A stretch of DNA of 20,643 nucleotides from an uncultured Muribaculaceae bacterium (GTDB taxonomy: Bacteria > Bacteroidota > Bacteroidia > Bacteroidales > Muribaculaceae), in the NCBI GenBank assembly GCA_947644475.1, contig CANRZQ010000014.1:1-20643 (forward strand), written 5' to 3'. The notes under the pieces are model-generated. The model was not told the origin of the DNA. It searched no databases and saw nothing but the letters and a program-made list of their open reading frames with translations. A program made the position numbers and the translations under genes. Positions 1-6,931 of this stretch are shown in pieces. Numbering within the stretch: the stretch's first letter is position 1; every line of letters starts with the position of its first letter.

Positions 1-639
1 GTTGATGGTGAGGCCGAGCGAGGAGAATGCTCCGTAGCGTTCGCCTCGCTCCATTGCCGCGGAGGTGCCTACGGCATGGGCGGCGGTGCCGATTGACAGT
101 CCTTGCGCTATCGGGCTGGTGACGCGGGTGAGTTTTACAATCTTGAATCCGGCCATGCCGCCGAAAATGCCGGTGCACACCACCACGGCCGCCGTAAGGG
201 CCGGGATGCCGCCTGTCGCGGCGGATATTTCCATGGCTATGGGCGTGGTCACGGCCTTGGGCGCAAGCGACATTATTATCTCGTGTGACGCGCCGAGAGC
301 CTTGGCAACCACCACTACCGACACAATGCCGGCCACGCATCCGGCCACCTCGGATATGAGCAAAGGCAGCAGTTGCTTGCGTATCGAGGACAACTGCCGG
401 TAGAGCGGCACGCCCAATGCCACCACTGCCGGTTTGAGCCATAGTTCGATGTACTCGCCTCCGGCCTTGTATGTCTCGTAGTCGATGCCGATGCTTTTCA
501 AAAACACAATGATAGCGACCATAGACACCAGTATGGGGTTGAGGAGTTTGATGCCTGTGCGCCGTTGCAGGTATTGCGCTCCAATGAAGGAGACAAAAGT
601 TATGGCGATGAGAAAAATCTTGTCTGAGAGGAAATCCAT
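1..639 (-). CDS. lrgB: LrgB/CidB-family membrane protein (3' end outside window)
   Basis: Translating the minus strand from the ATG at 637-639 gives an open frame of 213 codons that reaches the window edge without a stop. It begins MDFLSDKIFLIAITFVSF and continues with hydrophobic segments typical of the LrgB/CidB family, including an EVAGCVAGIV helix, the stretch SLAPKAVTTPIAMEIS and AHAVGTSAAMERGE near the visible end, all hallmark family motifs. Family members are about 230 residues, so only some 15-20 residues should be missing. The start lies 5 nt after the lrgA stop, so the two are almost certainly co-transcribed and probably coupled. In Firmicutes LrgB acts with LrgA in controlling murein hydrolase activity and in export of small metabolites such as pyruvate; the role in Bacteroidales is not established. 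Identity is confident, substrate is not. Confidence 0.9.
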   Translation of the reverse strand, partial: MDFLSDKIFLIAITFVSFIGAQYLQRRTGIKLLNPILVSMVAIIVFLKSIGIDYETYKAGGEYIELWLKPAVVALGVPLYRQLSSIRKQLLPLLISEVAGCVAGIVSVVVVAKALGASHEIIMSLAPKAVTTPIAMEISAATGGIPALTAAVVVCTGIFGGMAGFKIVKLTRVTSPIAQGLSIGTAAHAVGTSAAMERGERYGAFSSLGLTIN

Positions 640-644
640 GGCAG

Positions 645-1052
645 TCAAATTTTGGTAAGGCTGCCGACAGGCTGCCGTTTATGCGTGATGCTCTTGCGCA
701 CCCAGCGGTGTGTGCGTCCTGTCACGGCCATTATTACCACAGTGCTTATCACCGATGCTCCGACGATAGGGAGCCATTGCTCGGAGATGATGCCCAGGCA
801 ATTCATAAGGCCTACTCCGGCGGGCACGAAGAAAAAGCCGAGGTTGTGCACCAGGAAATTCGACAGGCGGTCGACATGGCGCAGTTTTACAATCTTGAAT
901 TTGAGCGACAGGGTGAGCAGGAGCATGCCTATGATGCTCGACGGTATTGGCCACCCTGTGAGCCGCACTATCACCTCACCCAAGGCAACGAACGTGAATA
1001 AAATGCCGAATTGCAGAATCATTTTATAATGGTTATGAATAAAAAAGCCCAT
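645..1052 (-). CDS. lrgA: LrgA/CidA-family holin-like membrane protein
   Basis: This 135-residue protein has four predicted hydrophobic segments (roughly residues 10-28, 35-50, 66-86 and 90-110) and the family signatures GWPIPSSIIGMLLL and FFFVPAGVGLMN. LrgA/CidA proteins are small holin-like inner-membrane proteins that work with LrgB/CidB. The length fits the family (about 115-145). I chose the ATG at 1052 because AGGA lies about 5 nt upstream and a promoter lies about 40 nt upstream. An in-frame ATG at 1022 (MILQFGIL) would also give a complete family domain. The C-terminal 25 residues after the last helix are polar and basic. It is first in a two-gene operon with lrgB. Confidence 0.9.
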   Translation of the reverse strand: MGFFIHNHYKMILQFGILFTFVALGEVIVRLTGWPIPSSIIGMLLLTLSLKFKIVKLRHVDRLSNFLVHNLGFFFVPAGVGLMNCLGIISEQWLPIVGASVISTVVIMAVTGRTHRWVRKSITHKRQPVGSLTKI

Positions 1053-1093
1053 GAATATCCTGAGATTTTCATGGGGGCGGTAAAATTGCGGGG

Positions 1094-1122
1094 CAAAGGT
1101 AGTAATTATTTCAAAAATACAA
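1094..1122 (-). promoter_or_regulatory. Probable lrgAB promoter (Bacteroidetes type)
   Basis: Read on the minus strand, TACCTTTG (1094-1101) matches the -7 consensus TAnnTTTG exactly, and a TTG (1120-1122) sits 18 bp upstream as a -33 element. Transcription would start near 1088 and give a leader of about 35 nt to the lrgA ATG at 1052. Confidence 0.7.
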
Positions 1123-1180
1123 TAAGGAAAGGGACTTAATTTTTGCGGGCCCGATGAATTATTTTTTTCAAGTTTCGCAA

Positions 1181-1428
1181 GTTAGCCACGGCGAAGCCGT
1201 GACTCCTTTGTTAGCCGGGTTTGGAGGCAGAATGCCGACAAGCCCGGTTAGTTATGGGGGTAAAAATGCACTGCGAAGTTGTGCCTCGCGGCTTGTTTGG
1301 CATTTTCGAACGCTCCGGCAGGCTCCGCTCCAATACCGCGATTGATTCTCATCGACTTAACCCCGCATGTCGGCTTCGCCGGCCATACGGGGTTAACATC
1401 AAGCGTCACGGCTTTGCCGTGATTTTTT
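1181..1428. repeat. Cluster of inverted repeats in a divergent intergenic region
   Basis: The 508-nt gap between the divergent lrgA and surface-protein genes contains no convincing gene. Its middle is packed with hairpins: CACGGC/GCCGTG around GAA (1187-1201); CCGGG/CCCGG (from about 1215 to 1246); a long-range pair of AATGCCGACAAGCC (1231-1244) with GGCTTGTTTGGCATT (1290-1304), differing by one extra base; an imperfect 18-19-bp stem from TTAACCCCG to CGGGGTTAA around a TTC loop (1357-1396); and a final hairpin with a T run (1406-1428). Some are mutually exclusive, since 1231-1246 can pair either leftwards or rightwards. The two short frames here (1154-1345, 1221-1436) show no protein-like composition. 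This could be a structured RNA or a genome-wide palindromic repeat; sequence alone cannot decide. Confidence 0.6.
1406..1428 (+). terminator. Terminator-like hairpin with no assigned gene
   Basis: TCACGGC (1406-1412), a TTT loop and GCCGTGA (1416-1422) form a perfect 7-bp stem, followed directly by six T residues. It has the form of an intrinsic terminator for plus-strand transcription. It lies about 40 bp upstream of the next promoter and no recognised plus-strand gene precedes it, so it would either end an unannotated RNA or insulate the downstream gene. Confidence 0.5.
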
Positions 1429-1468
1429 ATTTATAGCGTGCATTTGTTTGCAAAAAAGCGGATTTTTG

Positions 1469-1499
1469 TTGCGGGATAAAGGAATATGGATTATATTTG
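1469..1499 (+). promoter_or_regulatory. Promoter of the large surface-protein gene
   Basis: TTG at 1469-1471, a 20-bp spacer and TATATTTG at 1492-1499 fit the Bacteroidetes -33/-7 consensus precisely. The start site would be near 1506, leaving an A-rich leader of about 55 nt before the ATG at 1561. Confidence 0.8.
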
Positions 1500-1560
1500 C
1501 GACAAAATACACTCAAAAATCAAAAAAGAGTAAAATTTGTCATCAACTAACATTACCAGG

Positions 1561-4500
1561 ATGAAAAAACTGCTGAAATTCGCCGGCGCCGCAATGTGTG
1601 TGGCTGCCGTCGGTGTCTCTGCTTCGGCTGCTGCTCCCGAATCGTCGGGAACGCAGGCTCCGGCCCTCGATTCGCGTCTGGAAACGCGCGTGTCCCGCAA
1701 GGCCTTGCAGCCTACCGAGTTCATGAAAAGAGAAATGCTGCCGAAGATGCGCCGCGCCTCCTCGTCGACAGCGCGTCAACAGCCGCTTCGCATCAAGGGC
1801 TCGCTGCCTATGCCGTCGCTCGCCGCGAAAGCCGCGGCAGCAAAGGCGTCGCGTGGCGCGGAGCCGGCCTCGATGGTCAATGGCCTGGTGTACTGGGCCG
1901 AAGGCCTGCCTTCCTATGGCATTTACTCTTTCGACCTCGAATCGCAGCCGTCGGCACTTGTGCCGCTGGCTATCTTCAACGACATAAGCGACGCCGGAGC
2001 CGCCACAATGGGCCGCGATGCCTATTATGTGTTCGACTGCATGCAGTATGGCACCAGCATGTATTATTACTGGCTCACCTACGACCTCAAAGGCGTTGAC
2101 CTGACTCCCGGCTCGGAGGTGGAATATATCTATTCGCGCATGTTCGACGCCGACAACTACAACCAGGTGGCTTTCTGCGCCGACTACGACCCCACCACCG
2201 CGCTTATCTACGGCCTGTTCCTCAACGACGAGGGCGGGCATTTCCAGATTGGCGCAATCGACCCCACGACGTTTACACGCGTATCGACCCTGCGCGACGA
2301 CCCCGCTGAAAACATCATGGGCCTTGACTTCGACGACAACGGCGTGCTGTATGCCATAACGGCGGAAGGCACGCTCGGCACTATCGACAAGAGCACCGGC
2401 GCCTTCAACCGCATTGGCGACACCGGCATCGCGTCGGCCCAGCTAAGCGACATAGCCGTGGACCCCTCCACCGGCTACATATATTATACGCCATTCACAG
2501 ACGATGACAAATCGTGGATGTACCGCGTGGACCCGGCAACAGCCGAGGCTACGCTCATGTACCAGATGCCTTACAACGCCTGCATGATCGGCAACTATGT
2601 GCCAGCGCCCCCTGCCGACGGAGGCACACCCGCCGCGCCCGACCATGTGTCGGCGGCTTTTGACGGCGCATCGCTCTCGGGCACGGTCACTTTCCACGCG
2701 CCCGAATCGAATATCGACGGCAGCGACGGCGAAGGCATGCTCCAATACACTATAATGGCCAACGGCTCTGTCATGGCCTCCGGCTCCGTGGAATACGGAG
2801 AGACAAAGACAGTGCCCGTGGAGATGGCGGCTTCCGGCAAATACACCTTCCTCGTGTCGGTGGCCAACGACAAGGGCCAGTCGGAGCGCGCCATGACCGA
2901 GTGCTATGTGGGCGAGGATATGCCCCAGCCCCCGGTCGACGTGAAACTCGCATGGGCCGACGGCATGATGACCCTCACATGGGAAGGCGCCGAAGTGTCG
3001 GCCAACGGCGGATATTTCGACCCGTCGAAAGTGACATTCACCGTAACGCCTTACGTCAACGACGTGGCCGGCACACCCGTGACGGGCCTCACCGACTGCA
3101 CCTACACCGAGGCAGTGGCCGTGCCCGAGTCGCACACGCTCTTCAAATATACCGTGGCCGCCGTGTACAACGGCGCGGAAACCTACGCCAACCCCTCCAA
3201 CAGCGTAGCCCTCGGCGACTATACCCTGCCGTTCTTCTGCTCGTTCTCCGACATCAACGACCTCTCCTCGTTCACTGTGATTGACGCCAACCGCGACGGC
3301 ACTACATGGAGCCGCGGAACACTCGGCAGCGCAAACGTGGTGTCGTGCATGTACAGCATGTCGAAGATGGATGACTGGCTCATCCTCCCCGGCCTTAAAC
3401 TCACTGCCGGACGCACCTACACCATCAGTTTCGACGCCGCCAACAACGGCGATTCCTATCCCGAGATCATCGAGGTGAAAGCCGGCACCGCCCCGGCCGT
3501 AGATGCCATGACCACTACCCTGATGGAGCCGACGCAAATCACCTCCAACCAGGTGCTCGCCCCCAATTCGTGCACATTCACCCCCGCGGCCACCGGCACC
3601 TACTACATCGGCTTCCACGGCATAAGCGAGCCGAACATGTACTTCCTCCACATCTCTAATATCGGGGTTGACGCCGGCACATCCGACGCCGCTCCCGCCG
3701 CTCCCTCAATCACCGTCACCGCCGACCCCACGGGCGCCCTATCTGCGTCGATAGCGGTAGTGGCTCCGTCGAAAACCATCGCCGGAAACGCCCTCGCTTC
3801 TATTGAGAAAATGGAAGTGTACCGCGGCGATGTGCTCGTGCACACATTCACGTCATGCACCCCCGGCCAGACATATACCTGCACCGACCCCGAGGCCACA
3901 GCCGGCACGTGCGAATACTCGGCCGTGGCCTACAATGCCGAAGGCAAAGGCTTCTCCGCCTCAGCATCCGACTTCTTCGGCTTCACCATTCCCCGTGCCG
4001 TTGAGTCGGTGGCTATCGACGAGCCCGAGCCCGGAAAGGCCCGCCTCACATGGCCCGCAGTGACCGAGGACCTCAACGGCCGTCCGCTCTCCGGCTCCAA
4101 TATCAAGTACACCGTGGCCACCCTCGGCTCCTCCGGCTCGCTCGAGATAGTGGAAGACGACATTGAGGGCTGCGAGTTTACGCACCGTCCTGTTGCCGAA
4201 GGCCAGACATTCATTTACTATGCCGTCTACGGCAAGACCGTGGCCGGACGCTCGCCCCAGCCCGCTTACAGCGAAATGGCCGCTATCGGAACACCCTACG
4301 ACATGCCTTATTACGACACCTTCGCCAACTCCACCCTCACCCACGGCTATATGACCGAGAAAATCGCAGGCAACGGCTCATGGCGAGGCTATACCGACGC
4401 CGACATCGAGGGCCTCTCCGACGCCGACGGCAACAACGGCTTTATCGCCTATGTCGGCCAGGCTATCGGCGACTGCGCCCGCATCGTCTCCGGCAAGGTT

Positions 4501-6033
4501 GCCGTCACCGGCGACAAGCCCGTGCTTTCGTTCTACGTCTTCGGCCTGCGCGAGACAAACGAAAATACCCTCGACGTGGCCGTAATATCGGGAGGCGAGA
4601 CAAAGGAACTCGGCACCGTCACTCCCAACTGGGACGGCTGGAAGCGCATCACATACTCGCTCGATGCCTACAAAGGCCGCTCGGTGCAGATTTCATTCAC
4701 CGCCACAGCCAAGACCAACACCCTTACCATCCTCGACGCCGTGCGCGTCGCTCCCGAACTCGACTACGACCTGGCCGTGCGCTCCATCTCCGCTCCGGCC
4801 AAGGCCGCTGCCGCCAAGCCTTTCGTCATCACCGTGAAAGTTGAGAACATCGGTATCGCCCGCGCCGAAGGATATTCCGTTGAACTCTATGCCAACGGCG
4901 AACTTGCCAAGACAGTCGACGGAGAGGCTATCGACCCCGACGGCTTTGTCAACTTCGTGATACCCGTCGAACTCAACCCGATGTCCGACAAAGAAATCGA
5001 ATACCGGGCCAAGGTTGCGTTTGCCGCCGACCAAGACCCCGGCAACAATGAGTCGGCCGCCGCGACAGTGACCCTCGACGAGGCGAAGATGCCCGCAGTC
5101 GGCGACCTGGCCGCCACGGCAGGCGACACCTCCGTATCGCTCACATGGTCGGCTCCCTCAATCGAGGCCGGCGACGACATCGTGACCGACGATTTCGAAT
5201 CTTACGAATCCTTTGCCTTCGCAGCCGGCGACTGGACCCTCGTCGATGCCGACGGCCAGACCGTGGGCAGCATGGCCGGCGGCGTGACGGTGCCCACAAT
5301 CACCCCCAACGTCACCACCCTTGCTTACTTCGTGCTCGACTTCGCCGGCTCCACATCCTACCTCTCGGCCCACTCCGGCACAAAGTGCATGGCCAACCTC
5401 TATGCCCAGCCCGCGTCCAAGGCCAACTCCGACTGGCTTATCTCGCCCATGCTTTCCGGCGAGGCGCAGACCGTGAAGTTCTGGGCTTGCAGTTACAGCG
5501 AATGGTCGCCAGAGTCGATGCGCATCCTCTATTCCACCGAAGGCACCGACATAGCCTCGTTTAAGGAAATAAAATCCGACGGCGCCGTGCCCGCTTCGTG
5601 GACCGAATATAGTGCCGACCTGCCCGAAGGCGCGCTCTATTTCGCCATCGAGTGCAACTCCTACGACAAATATTACCTGATGATTGACGACGTGACCTAC
5701 GCTCCCGCCAAATTCGACGGAGTGGTTACGGGCTACAACATCTACCGCGACGGCGTCCGCCTCAACGACACACCCGTAGAGGCCACATCGTTTGTCGACA
5801 ATGCCCCCGAGGCACCCGCCCACCGCTATGGCGTGACCACAGTCTACGACCTGGGCGAGTCGCCCGTATCCAACATTGTCGAGGCCGGCCCGCTTAGCGG
5901 CATAGGCTCCGTCGCCGGCGACAATGCCCCGGTTGAATATTACAACCTCCAAGGCATCCGTGTCGACAATCCCTCGGCCTCGGGCATCTACATCCGCCGC
6001 CAGGGACGCACCGCCGCCAAGGTGCTCCGATAG
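1561..6033 (+). CDS. Secreted multidomain surface protein (propeller-like head, FnIII repeats, choice-of-anchor J modules)
   Basis: A 1490-residue exported protein. I placed the start at ATG 1561 because it opens a classical signal peptide (MKKLLKFAGAAMCVAAVGVS, cleavage near ASA-AAP); the frame extends upstream only to a TTG at 1537. Approximate domain order: a basic linker (30-100); a beta-propeller-like head with repeated Asp-rich blade motifs such as DPTT and DPSTGYIYY (105-345); two FnIII-like domains (357-452, 455-550); a first choice-of-anchor J-like module starting LPFFCSFSDIND (556-706); two FnIII-like domains (712-810, 811-912); a second anchor module (913-1068); a CARDB-like domain (1069-1174); and a final FnIII split by a third anchor module (VTDDFESYESF, 1208-1385). 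The C-terminus (1445-1490) has EYYNLQGIRV and GIYIRR, a tail common on secreted Bacteroidales proteins and related to type IX secretion tails. No catalytic domain is visible. It probably acts as a surface adhesin or glycan-contacting protein (inference). It is monocistronic, with its own promoter and terminator. Confidence 0.85.
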   Translation: MKKLLKFAGAAMCVAAVGVSASAAAPESSGTQAPALDSRLETRVSRKALQPTEFMKREMLPKMRRASSSTARQQPLRIKGSLPMPSLAAKAAAAKASRGAEPASMVNGLVYWAEGLPSYGIYSFDLESQPSALVPLAIFNDISDAGAATMGRDAYYVFDCMQYGTSMYYYWLTYDLKGVDLTPGSEVEYIYSRMFDADNYNQVAFCADYDPTTALIYGLFLNDEGGHFQIGAIDPTTFTRVSTLRDDPAENIMGLDFDDNGVLYAITAEGTLGTIDKSTGAFNRIGDTGIASAQLSDIAVDPSTGYIYYTPFTDDDKSWMYRVDPATAEATLMYQMPYNACMIGNYVPAPPADGGTPAAPDHVSAAFDGASLSGTVTFHAPESNIDGSDGEGMLQYTIMANGSVMASGSVEYGETKTVPVEMAASGKYTFLVSVANDKGQSERAMTECYVGEDMPQPPVDVKLAWADGMMTLTWEGAEVSANGGYFDPSKVTFTVTPYVNDVAGTPVTGLTDCTYTEAVAVPESHTLFKYTVAAVYNGAETYANPSNSVALGDYTLPFFCSFSDINDLSSFTVIDANRDGTTWSRGTLGSANVVSCMYSMSKMDDWLILPGLKLTAGRTYTISFDAANNGDSYPEIIEVKAGTAPAVDAMTTTLMEPTQITSNQVLAPNSCTFTPAATGTYYIGFHGISEPNMYFLHISNIGVDAGTSDAAPAAPSITVTADPTGALSASIAVVAPSKTIAGNALASIEKMEVYRGDVLVHTFTSCTPGQTYTCTDPEATAGTCEYSAVAYNAEGKGFSASASDFFGFTIPRAVESVAIDEPEPGKARLTWPAVTEDLNGRPLSGSNIKYTVATLGSSGSLEIVEDDIEGCEFTHRPVAEGQTFIYYAVYGKTVAGRSPQPAYSEMAAIGTPYDMPYYDTFANSTLTHGYMTEKIAGNGSWRGYTDADIEGLSDADGNNGFIAYVGQAIGDCARIVSGKVAVTGDKPVLSFYVFGLRETNENTLDVAVISGGETKELGTVTPNWDGWKRITYSLDAYKGRSVQISFTATAKTNTLTILDAVRVAPELDYDLAVRSISAPAKAAAAKPFVITVKVENIGIARAEGYSVELYANGELAKTVDGEAIDPDGFVNFVIPVELNPMSDKEIEYRAKVAFAADQDPGNNESAAATVTLDEAKMPAVGDLAATAGDTSVSLTWSAPSIEAGDDIVTDDFESYESFAFAAGDWTLVDADGQTVGSMAGGVTVPTITPNVTTLAYFVLDFAGSTSYLSAHSGTKCMANLYAQPASKANSDWLISPMLSGEAQTVKFWACSYSEWSPESMRILYSTEGTDIASFKEIKSDGAVPASWTEYSADLPEGALYFAIECNSYDKYYLMIDDVTYAPAKFDGVVTGYNIYRDGVRLNDTPVEATSFVDNAPEAPAHRYGVTTVYDLGESPVSNIVEAGPLSGIGSVAGDNAPVEYYNLQGIRVDNPSASGIYIRRQGRTAAKVLR

Positions 6034-6050
6034 AAATCATCACTCACATT

Positions 6051-6098
6051 TTAAGGCCATTAGGGACTTTCAGGTTCTTAATGGCCTTAACTTTTTTT
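6051..6098 (+). terminator. Intrinsic terminator of the surface-protein gene
   Basis: TTAAGGCCATTA (6051-6062) and TAATGGCCTTAA (6079-6090) form a perfect 12-bp stem with a 16-nt loop, followed by C and seven T residues (6092-6098). It begins 17 nt after the stop codon. Confidence 0.92.
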
Positions 6099-6127
6099 GG
6101 ATATTAGCCAAATATTGCATATCTTTG
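6097..6127 (+). promoter_or_regulatory. Promoter of the lipoprotein-yciH-addA operon, overlapping the preceding terminator
   Basis: TTG (6097-6099), a 20-bp spacer and TATCTTTG (6120-6127) match the Bacteroidetes promoter consensus. The -33 TTG uses the last two T residues of the upstream terminator's T tract. The start site near 6133 would leave a leader of only about 12-18 nt. Confidence 0.75.
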
Positions 6128-6144
6128 TGAAAGATTTAGGATAT

Positions 6145-6615
6145 ATGACCATGAAATTTTCTTTCTCCCACATCTTATTATATATAATGTCGATGGTGCT
6201 TCTCGCCGCATGTGCCGGCCGCACTACCGACGACATGATTTCCGACGCTGAGGCGTGCATGGCCGACGGACGCTACGACAAGGCCCTGTCGGTGACACAG
6301 TCGTGCATCGAGAGCGACACCACCCTCACCGTAGGGCAGAAATGCCGCATAGCCCTTGTGCAGGTCACGGCAGGAAGCCGCACCGACGACCAGTCGGCGA
6401 TAGCCGAAGGCGTGAAACTGTTCCACAGCGCATATGCCGACGCGCCCGACTCGGTGCGCTCTTTTGTGGGAGAGATGATAACGCATGAGAACGCGATGCC
6501 CGACGACACATTTTTCCTGTTCGAACTCGCCGACCCTGCCTCCGTGCAGTACAGCGAGTTTGAATACCCCGACTCAATCTCAGTATCCGACCTTGCCGTA
6601 ATCGACTATGAATAG
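6145..6615 (+). CDS. Small predicted lipoprotein, function unknown
   Basis: The protein has a lipoprotein signal peptide: MTMKFSFSH, a hydrophobic core, and the lipobox LAAC followed by AGRTTDD. The lack of a positively charged or Asp +2 residue is compatible with outer-membrane sorting. The mature part of about 130 residues is acidic and helical; the segment around AEACMADGRYDKALSVTQSC resembles one TPR-like helical pair, but no family is recognised with confidence. The ATG at 6145 is 4 nt after an AGG; an ATG at 6151 (MKFSFSH) is equally plausible and leaves the same lipobox. The frame extends upstream only to a TTG at 6097 inside the terminator tail, so I rejected that start. The 3' end overlaps yciH by 8 nt, which suggests translational coupling. 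Confidence 0.75.
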   Translation: MTMKFSFSHILLYIMSMVLLAACAGRTTDDMISDAEACMADGRYDKALSVTQSCIESDTTLTVGQKCRIALVQVTAGSRTDDQSAIAEGVKLFHSAYADAPDSVRSFVGEMITHENAMPDDTFFLFELADPASVQYSEFEYPDSISVSDLAVIDYE

Positions 6616-6931
6616 CGACTGGAAAGACGCACTCGGAGCCTTGATGGGCGATCTGCCCCAAGGCCCGGACCCCGCACCCGAAGACACTCCCGCTGCGGAA
6701 AACCGTCAGCGCGGACGCCTGCGCGTGGTCCGCGACAAGCGTCGCGGCGGCAAAATTGCCACGATAATCGACGGATTCACTATCGGCGACGACCAAATCG
6801 AAGCGCTCGCATCCGACATCAAGCGTTCGCTCGGCTGCGGCGGCTCCGTGCGCGACGGCGAGATTCTTGTCCAGGGCGACAGGCTCGATGCCGTTGTCGC
6901 GTTCCTGCGCGCAAAAGGCTACAAGGTATGA
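6608..6931 (+). CDS. yciH: YciH/SUI1 (eIF1-like) translation factor
   Basis: A 107-residue protein whose C-terminal part (about 40-107) is a SUI1/eIF1-like domain: the basic motif KRRGGKIATII, then DIKRSLGCGGSVRDGEI and the closing GYKV all match bacterial YciH proteins. The N-terminal 35 residues are Pro/Glu-rich and probably disordered. In E. coli YciH has been linked to initiation fidelity and stress-related repression of translation; its role in Bacteroidales is not known. The ATG at 6608 lies inside the last codons of the lipoprotein gene, and the stop overlaps the addA start in a 4-nt ATGA arrangement, so the three genes form a tightly coupled operon. Confidence 0.88.
   Translation: MNSDWKDALGALMGDLPQGPDPAPEDTPAAENRQRGRLRVVRDKRRGGKIATIIDGFTIGDDQIEALASDIKRSLGCGGSVRDGEILVQGDRLDAVVAFLRAKGYKV

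Noticed and set aside
645..1029. Overlapping frames on both strands inside lrgA
   Set aside because: LrgA has clear family motifs and membrane segments; the others are shadows.
1154..1436. Two short plus-strand frames in the lrgA/surface-protein gap
   Set aside because: They are translations of the inverted-repeat cluster, overlap each other in different frames and resemble no protein.
1537..1560. Upstream TTG start for the large surface protein
   Set aside because: It would add eight residues before a canonical signal peptide; the ATG at 1561 starts MKKLLKF directly.
2443..3651. 402-codon frame on the minus strand within the surface-protein gene
   Set aside because: Composition (His, Gly, Val, Ala-rich) is that of an antisense shadow, and it has no recognisable domain or promoter.
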